Shown piece by piece: positions 58,901 through 64,000 of a stretch of DNA of 64,000 nucleotides; within the stretch, counting starts at the first letter, position 1, and each line of letters begins with the position of its first letter. The stretch is taken from NCBI GenBank assembly GCA_029207755.1, contig JARCOQ010000025.1, positions 2,472,820 to 2,536,819 of the forward strand, given 5' to 3'. Source of the stretch: Chamaea fasciata (lineage: Eukaryota > Chordata > Aves > Passeriformes > Sylviidae). The position numbers and the translations under genes were made by a program. A model generated the notes under the pieces. That model saw nothing but the letters and a program-made list of their open reading frames with translations, was not told where the DNA came from and made no database searches.

Positions 58901-59164
58901 CCCACCAGCGGTGCGGCATTCCCCAGGCGAGCTCTGGCATCCCTGCAGCTCCTTCCCGTGGCTGTGCCCCCCCGAGCCCCCCGGGTTTGCAGGGAAGGAC
59001 CAGCCAGGGGCTGTGCGGGAGCCGCAGCCCCCGCACCCCGCACCCTGCCCTGCCCGGCTGGATTTGGCTGCGGATCCCGAGCCACGGGCACCGCGGCTGG
59101 GAACAGGCTCCCCTCTCGGGCGGGAGCTGTGGGCAGCGCCGCGAGCAGATGGGGAGCAGGACAG

Positions 59165-59205
59165 GAGGAGGAGGAGGAGGAGGAGGAGGAGGAGGAGGAG
59201 GAGGA
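59165..59205. repeat. GGA trinucleotide microsatellite
   Basis: About thirteen tandem gga units. Confidence 0.97.
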
Positions 59206-59489
59206 GGCTTCGTGTGGTCCCTCGGGGCTGCAGGTGCAGGCTCAGCTCTGCCCGGCAAAGCCAGGCAGGGAGGAATCCAGCAGGGATATGAGGCAGAGAT
59301 TCCCATCCGGCAGGGATTGAACCCTCCAGCCCTGCCCCACTCACAGCCCCTCTAGCCGCCCTTTGTCCCCGTCTCCCTGTCACAAATATCCTTCTTCCCA
59401 TTCTCCCTGAAATCCTGAAATCCCAGCCCGCCTGAGCCGGGATTGGGATCGAGGCTTTCCAGCCCAGATCCTGGAGAAGGAGAAGCTGC

Positions 59490-60125
59490 ACCCGGCAGAT
59501 CAGAGTCCAGACTGTGGGGACACCAGAGTCCAGACTGTGGGGACATCATTGTCCAGCCTGAGGACACATCAGAGTCTGGCCTGTGGGGACATCAGAGTCC
59601 GGCCTGTGGGGACATCAGAGTCCAAACTGTGGGGTCATCAGAGTCCAGACTGTGGGGACATCAGTGTCTGACCTGGGGACATCAATGTCCAGACTGTGGG
59701 GACATCATTGTCCAGCCTGGGGACACATCAGAGTCTGGCCTGTGGGGACATCAGAGTCCAAACTGTGGGGACATCAGAGTCCAGACTGTGGGGACATCAG
59801 TGTCTGACCTGGGGACATCAATGTCCAGTCTGTGGGGACATCAGTGTCTGGCCTGGGGACACATCAGTGTCTGGCCTGTGGGGACATCAGAGTCCGGCCT
59901 GTGGGGACATCAGTGTCTGGCCTGGGGACATCAATGTCCAGTCTGTGGGGGACATCATTGTCCAGCCTGGGGACACATCAGCGTCCGGCCTGTGGGGTCA
60001 GATTGGAATCCAGCCTGTGAGCACATCCATGTCCAGCCTGGGGACAGGTCAGTGTCCGGCCTGTGGGGACAGGTCAGTGTCTGGCCTGTGGGGACAGGTC
60101 AGTGTCCTGTCTGGGGACACCTCAG
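59490..60125. repeat. About 23-bp minisatellite
   Basis: About 25 units such as tggggacatcagagtccaga, ctg with agtgtctggcctg variants over 635 bases. Confidence 0.96.
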
Positions 60126-60674
60126 CTGCTCTTTGTCCCTCGTTATCAGTGGAGCAGCAGCAGCCACCGCACAACTCCCGGGATCCTCATTCCAGCGGAG
60201 TTTTTGGAGGGAAGGGGAGCCTGGGGAAGAGCCCGAGGGCGGCAGCGCTCCGAGCCCCCATGAGCCGCTCCCTCCCTCGAGCTCTCAGGAAGCAGAAGTT
60301 CTCTCCTTCCCTCTCTCCCCACTCAGATTTTCCAGTGACCCAGCGCTGATGGAAACTCGACTGCTCTCTGGCCCTTTTTCCTCCAGGGCGTTTGGGTGCT
60401 GATTTTTAATTTTTATTATTATTTTTTTTTAATTTCCAGCTTCTCCCCCAGCCCTGAGTGACCCTTGGAGGACAAAGCGTCACCTCTGGCACTGGGACTG
60501 TGCGGGGCTCGCCCGGTTCCGCTCCGAGCAGGGAGATCCGCGGGGGAAAAGCGGAAAATTCCTGTCCCCAGCTCCATTGGGAATCCCCAGCAAAGGGGGC
60601 GCGGCCCTAAACAAGAGCCCACAGGGGCCGGGCCCAGCCTGGCCAGGGACAGGGAGGGGACAAGGGAAAGCTTA

Positions 60675-60925
60675 GGGAAAGTTGCATCCCCCTTTTCTTT
60701 GGGATTTGACAGGGACAGCCAGGAACAGCATCCCCTTTTCTTTGGGATTGCTTAAGGAAATCTGCAACTCCTTTTTTCTTTGGGATTTGTCAGGGACAGC
60801 TGGAGCAGCATCTCCTTTTCTTTAGGATTGCTTAGGGAAATCTCCATCCCCTTTTCTTTGGGATTTGACAGGGAAATCCAGAACAGCATCCCCCTTTCCT
60901 TTGGGATTTGTCAGGGACAGCTGGA
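60675..60925. repeat. About 75-bp repeat with CCCCTTTTCTTTGGGATT core
   Basis: Five to six units containing ccccttttctttgggatttg, acagggacagc and gcttaggg. Confidence 0.9.
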
Positions 60926-61239
60926 GCAGCAGGGTTGAAGCTGCTGCCCAAAGGGGACGGGCAGAGCCCAGCCTGGAGCACCCAAACATCCCAAAGGGAC
61001 AGCCCCGTCCCTGCTCCAGGTGACGCTCTTATAACGCAGTGTGAAATTCCCATGTTTCACTATATTTTTGGGAATCTGGGAGCAGCTGTAAAAAGCTTCC
61101 CGCCCACGGAGAGCCTGGCTGGACCCGGCAGCTCCCGGCCACCTTCACACCTCCTTTCCTAGCAGCAAAACCGCTCCCAGCAGGGCTGGATCCCGCCTGG
61201 ATCCCGGCAGGATCCGGCCCGATTCCCAGCCGGCCTGGC

Positions 61240-61480
61240 TGACACGAACCTCCGAGCTCGGGGCTTAATCAGCTCCTTAATTATTCATTAAGAAGCCCCC
61301 AGGTCGGAATCGAGCAGAGGCACAAGAGCTCTCCAGTGCTCATTCCCTAAATCTGCTCCTAATTAGGAGCGGACTCACCCCCTGCAATTAATCGCTGGAG
61401 TTCTTCATTAGCGCCTTGGATACCCAGATCTGTTTGGGAAGGGAGGCAGCAGGGTAATTAATCAGGCTGTGACTAATGAG
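61240..61480. promoter_or_regulatory. Candidate enhancer: dense homeodomain-motif cluster
   Basis: About 240 unique bases hold gcttaatcag, ccttaattattcattaag, cctaattaggag, gcaattaatcgc, tcattagc and gggtaattaatcaggc, the densest such cluster in the window and about 12.5 kb upstream of the proposed promoter. Conservation untested. Confidence 0.38.
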
Positions 61481-61794
61481 GGGAGCGTCCAAAGCCGTGG
61501 CAAAGTCCCTGTACCTGGCCGGGGGACAGCCGGTGGCTTCCAGCGGAAAGTTGGCTTTGGGACAAGCGGGATTTGGGGCATTTTTTCCCGGCTCTGGCGC
61601 TGCTGCCCGTGAGCGCTGGCGGCCCCTGGGGCTGTCGCTTGGCGTGACACGGCGCCGCTGTCCCCGCTCGCCCCGGCCCCGTGTCCCCGCCTGCCCGCTC
61701 CTTGTCACCGCCGCCGAGCCCCGAGGGAGCCGCGGCTGCAGCTGGCGGCGCTGATTCCTCTCCTGGTGCTTGTGGGGCAGCAGGATCCCGTTTT

Positions 61795-62390
61795 TCCACT
61801 TTTTTTCCCCCGTTTTCCCCCATTTTTTCCTCATTTTTTCCCCCCATCTTTCCCCATTTCCTCCCAACCTTCTCCATTTCCCCCCATTTCCCCCCCATTT
61901 TCCCCTTTCCCCCCATTTTCCCACATTTTCCCCCATTTTTCCGCATTTCCCCCCAATTTTTCTCCCACGTTTCCCCGTTTTTTCCCATTACGCCCATTCC
62001 CCCCATTTTTCCCCACTTTCCCCAATTTTCCCCCCATTTTTTCCCCCTTTCTCCCTGTTTTCCCCCATTTTCCCCCATTTCCCCCCATTTTCCTCATTTT
62101 TTCCCCCATCTTTCCCCATTTCCTCCCAACCTTCTCCATTTCCCCCCATTTCCCCCTCATTTTCCCCCTTTTCCCCATTTTTCCACATTTTCCCCCATTT
62201 TTCCGCATTTCCCCCCAATTTTCCTCCCACGTTTCCCCATTTTTTCCCATTACGCCCATTCCCCCCATTTTTCCCCACTTTCCCCAATTTTCCCCCATTT
62301 TTTCCCCCATTTCCCCCCATTTTCCTCATTTTTTCCCCATTCCCTCCCGTTTTTCCCCATTTCCCCCTCATTTCCCCCCATTTTCCACAT
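61795..62390. repeat. Pyrimidine-rich minisatellite with an internal 260-285-bp duplication
   Basis: Units of ccccattttcccc run for nearly 600 bases. A long block with landmarks tcctcccaaccttctccatt and cccattacgcccattccccc occurs twice, near 61855-62030 and 62120-62290. Confidence 0.96.
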
Positions 62391-62394
62391 GATT

Positions 62395-63400
62395 TTTCCG
62401 TGTTTCCTGGGTGCTCTGCAAACCCAAGGAATCCTCCTCGGGAAAGGACCGGGAACATTCCCCGTCACCACCCTCAGGGCAAACTCAGGAGGTTTTTCTC
62501 CCCAAAAACCTCCTTAAATCCCCGTGCCTCAGTTTCCCACCCCCCGCGGGCGGCACGAGGCTCCCGCTGGGCGCTAAAATTAGGATTTTTAGGGAAGTGA
62601 GAGTCTTTCTGTGCCTCAGCGATTTTCATTTTCCCCCTCAGAATGGAAAAAAAAAAAAAAATAAAAATAACCACAATATCCCCCCCCCCCCACACACACA
62701 CTCCCAGGAAATCACCGTGAAGCCTCAGGGTCATTCCCAAAGGTTTGGTGAAGCTTCCAGAAGGTCGAGGAAGTTCCCGGGGGCTGTTTCTTTTATTTTT
62801 TTGCGGCAGCTTGACCAAAATTGGGTTGGTTTGGGGGGAGGCACAAACCCTGGGCGTGGTGAGGGTCCCCAAAAAAAAAAAACAAACCGTGAGGCTTTTT
62901 GCTGCCGAGGCGATCTCGAGATATTTAGGGGAGGAAAAAAATGGGGAAAATTAGAGGGAAAATGGGAGGGGAAAAAAAAACCTGGTTGTGGAGTGAGGGA
63001 GGGGCAGAGCCGCGTTCTGGGCTGACGGCGGGTGAGGTTCCATGAAAAACTGGAGCAGAGCGGAGCCCGGGAGGCAGATCAATGCAAACAGCACGAGGAA
63101 ACTGGGACGCGGCTCCCGAGCCGGGATGTTTGCGGCAGCGGGGCCGCCGCCACTCGCGCTGGGATCGCCCCGGCGGGTCCCGGTTCCCCCGGGGACTGGG
63201 GCGGCTCCGGGGTCAGACCCCGCGGATGGGCTCCGGGACACGACCCCGCTCCTAGAGCGGACAGATTTCTGCACATCCTCACCAATAAAAAATTGGGTTT
63301 GTCCCAGCAATATCCAGATTGTCCAGCCGGGAAACCCCCTGGGGCGGGCGGGATCTGCAGGCCGCCCCTGAAACCTCGGCAGGGCAGCTCCCAAAGAAGG
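62395..63400. other. 5' flank, unique sequence
   Basis: No exon or RNA gene is supported. A runs occur at 62645-62660 and 62870-62884. Confidence 0.4.
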
Positions 63401-63530
63401 ATTTTAATTTTAATTTTTATTTTTAATTTTTAGTTTTTTATTTTTTTTTAAATTTCAATTCTAAGTTTTTAGATTTTTGTTTTTTTTTTTTATTTTTTAA
63501 ATATATTTTTATTTTTGTTTTTATTTTCTC
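63400..63530. repeat. T/A-rich low-complexity block
   Basis: Units such as tttttaattttta and attttttattt extend over 130 bases. Confidence 0.9.
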
Positions 63531-64000
63531 GTGGTTCCTGCCCGCCCGAGGAGGGTGAGGATAACCCTGGGGAGCTCGAAAAGGGAAAAATCCCCTGAAG
63601 ATCCCTTCGAGCCCTGAGGCAACACCCGGCAGGTGGATGAGAGGGATAAAAGCGAGGAAATCCTTGGATAACGGGCACGGCTGGGCACGGACAGGCAGGA
63701 GGGGACAGTGACGGGTGTGGAGGGCAGCAGAAGGTGCCGATGTCCCCGAAGAGCCGATGATGATGATGATGATTGTCACATACTCGCAATGATGATTGTC
63801 ATCATTCCCGTATGATGGATGACGATCATGGATTGGGATAATTAACAAGCTCCGGGGACAAGGTCGGGGCCACCTCCAGCCCCGGGGCCGCCGCCAATCC
63901 CGGGGACACCGCCTGCCCCGGGGACACGGCGACATTATTGACCCGCGCCCTGCTCGGTGTCAGCCGTGTGGCCCTCCAGGACATCCCGCTGGGAACGGGC
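63531..64000. other. 5' flank to the window edge
   Basis: A gat/atgatg microsatellite (63756-63771) and palindromic gatgattgtcatcat text near 63790 are present; no exon is supported. Confidence 0.4.

Noticed and set aside
49000..64000. Search for a neighbouring gene such as the small leucine-rich proteoglycans (OPTC, PRELP) expected upstream in mammals
   Set aside because: No leucine-rich repeat coding sequence or other recognisable exon was found on either strand; synteny could not be confirmed.

Overview
The window is vertebrate nuclear DNA, most likely from a bird and probably a songbird microchromosome. The grounds are high GC content, very dense private minisatellites, CR1 LINE fragments, and solo LTRs that resemble passerine endogenous retrovirus LTRs (the last from memory). 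It carries one recognisable protein-coding gene, on the minus strand: ATP2B4, the plasma-membrane Ca2+ pump PMCA4. Nineteen constitutive coding exons (27069 down to 2845) join in phase into 1107 codons, from the start Met to the first part of the calmodulin-binding domain. A further alternative exon (521-713) is the homologue of the 'a' C-terminal splice exon. The final exon(s) and 3' UTR lie beyond the left edge. The paralogue call rests on PMCA4-type signatures: the N-terminus [54 protein letters not shown], and a 36-nt site-A exon coding APENRNK.

Layout. From 1 to 27 kb are the exons, separated by introns packed with minisatellites: a 71-bp array, a 360-bp polypurine/polypyrimidine tract, two 81-bp arrays, a 41-bp array and others. 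These introns also hold at least four solo or partial LTRs, a tRNA-Glu-like relic and a CR1 scrap. From 27.07 to 27.34 kb is the 5' UTR part of the first coding exon, with an excellent upstream splice acceptor. From 27.3 to 48.7 kb is a non-coding stretch that I read as the large first intron. From 48.65 to 48.96 kb is a CpG-rich promoter with a strong GTGAGT donor, an RFX/X-box-like site and short upstream ORFs, proposed as the ATP2B4 promoter and non-coding exon 1. From 49 to 64 kb is the 5' flank, where I find no coding exon. It holds large tandem arrays (an ATCC tetranucleotide block, a pyrimidine-rich block, a 39-40-bp array), CR1 copies, a perfect MEF2 motif and AT-rich homeodomain-motif clusters that may be regulatory.

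The most notable observation is how the minisatellites and the splice sites interact. At least three arrays contain copies of real exon edges. One is a repeat family whose units each carry the acceptor of the M1-M2-loop exon. One is a 170-180-bp tandem array with four decoy copies of the exon-17 acceptor. One is a copied donor edge of the M5 exon that would add exactly 52 in-frame codons. Two of these decoys give in-frame insertions into extracellular loops of the pump. No new defence or mobile system was found; nothing bacterial or CRISPR-like is present.
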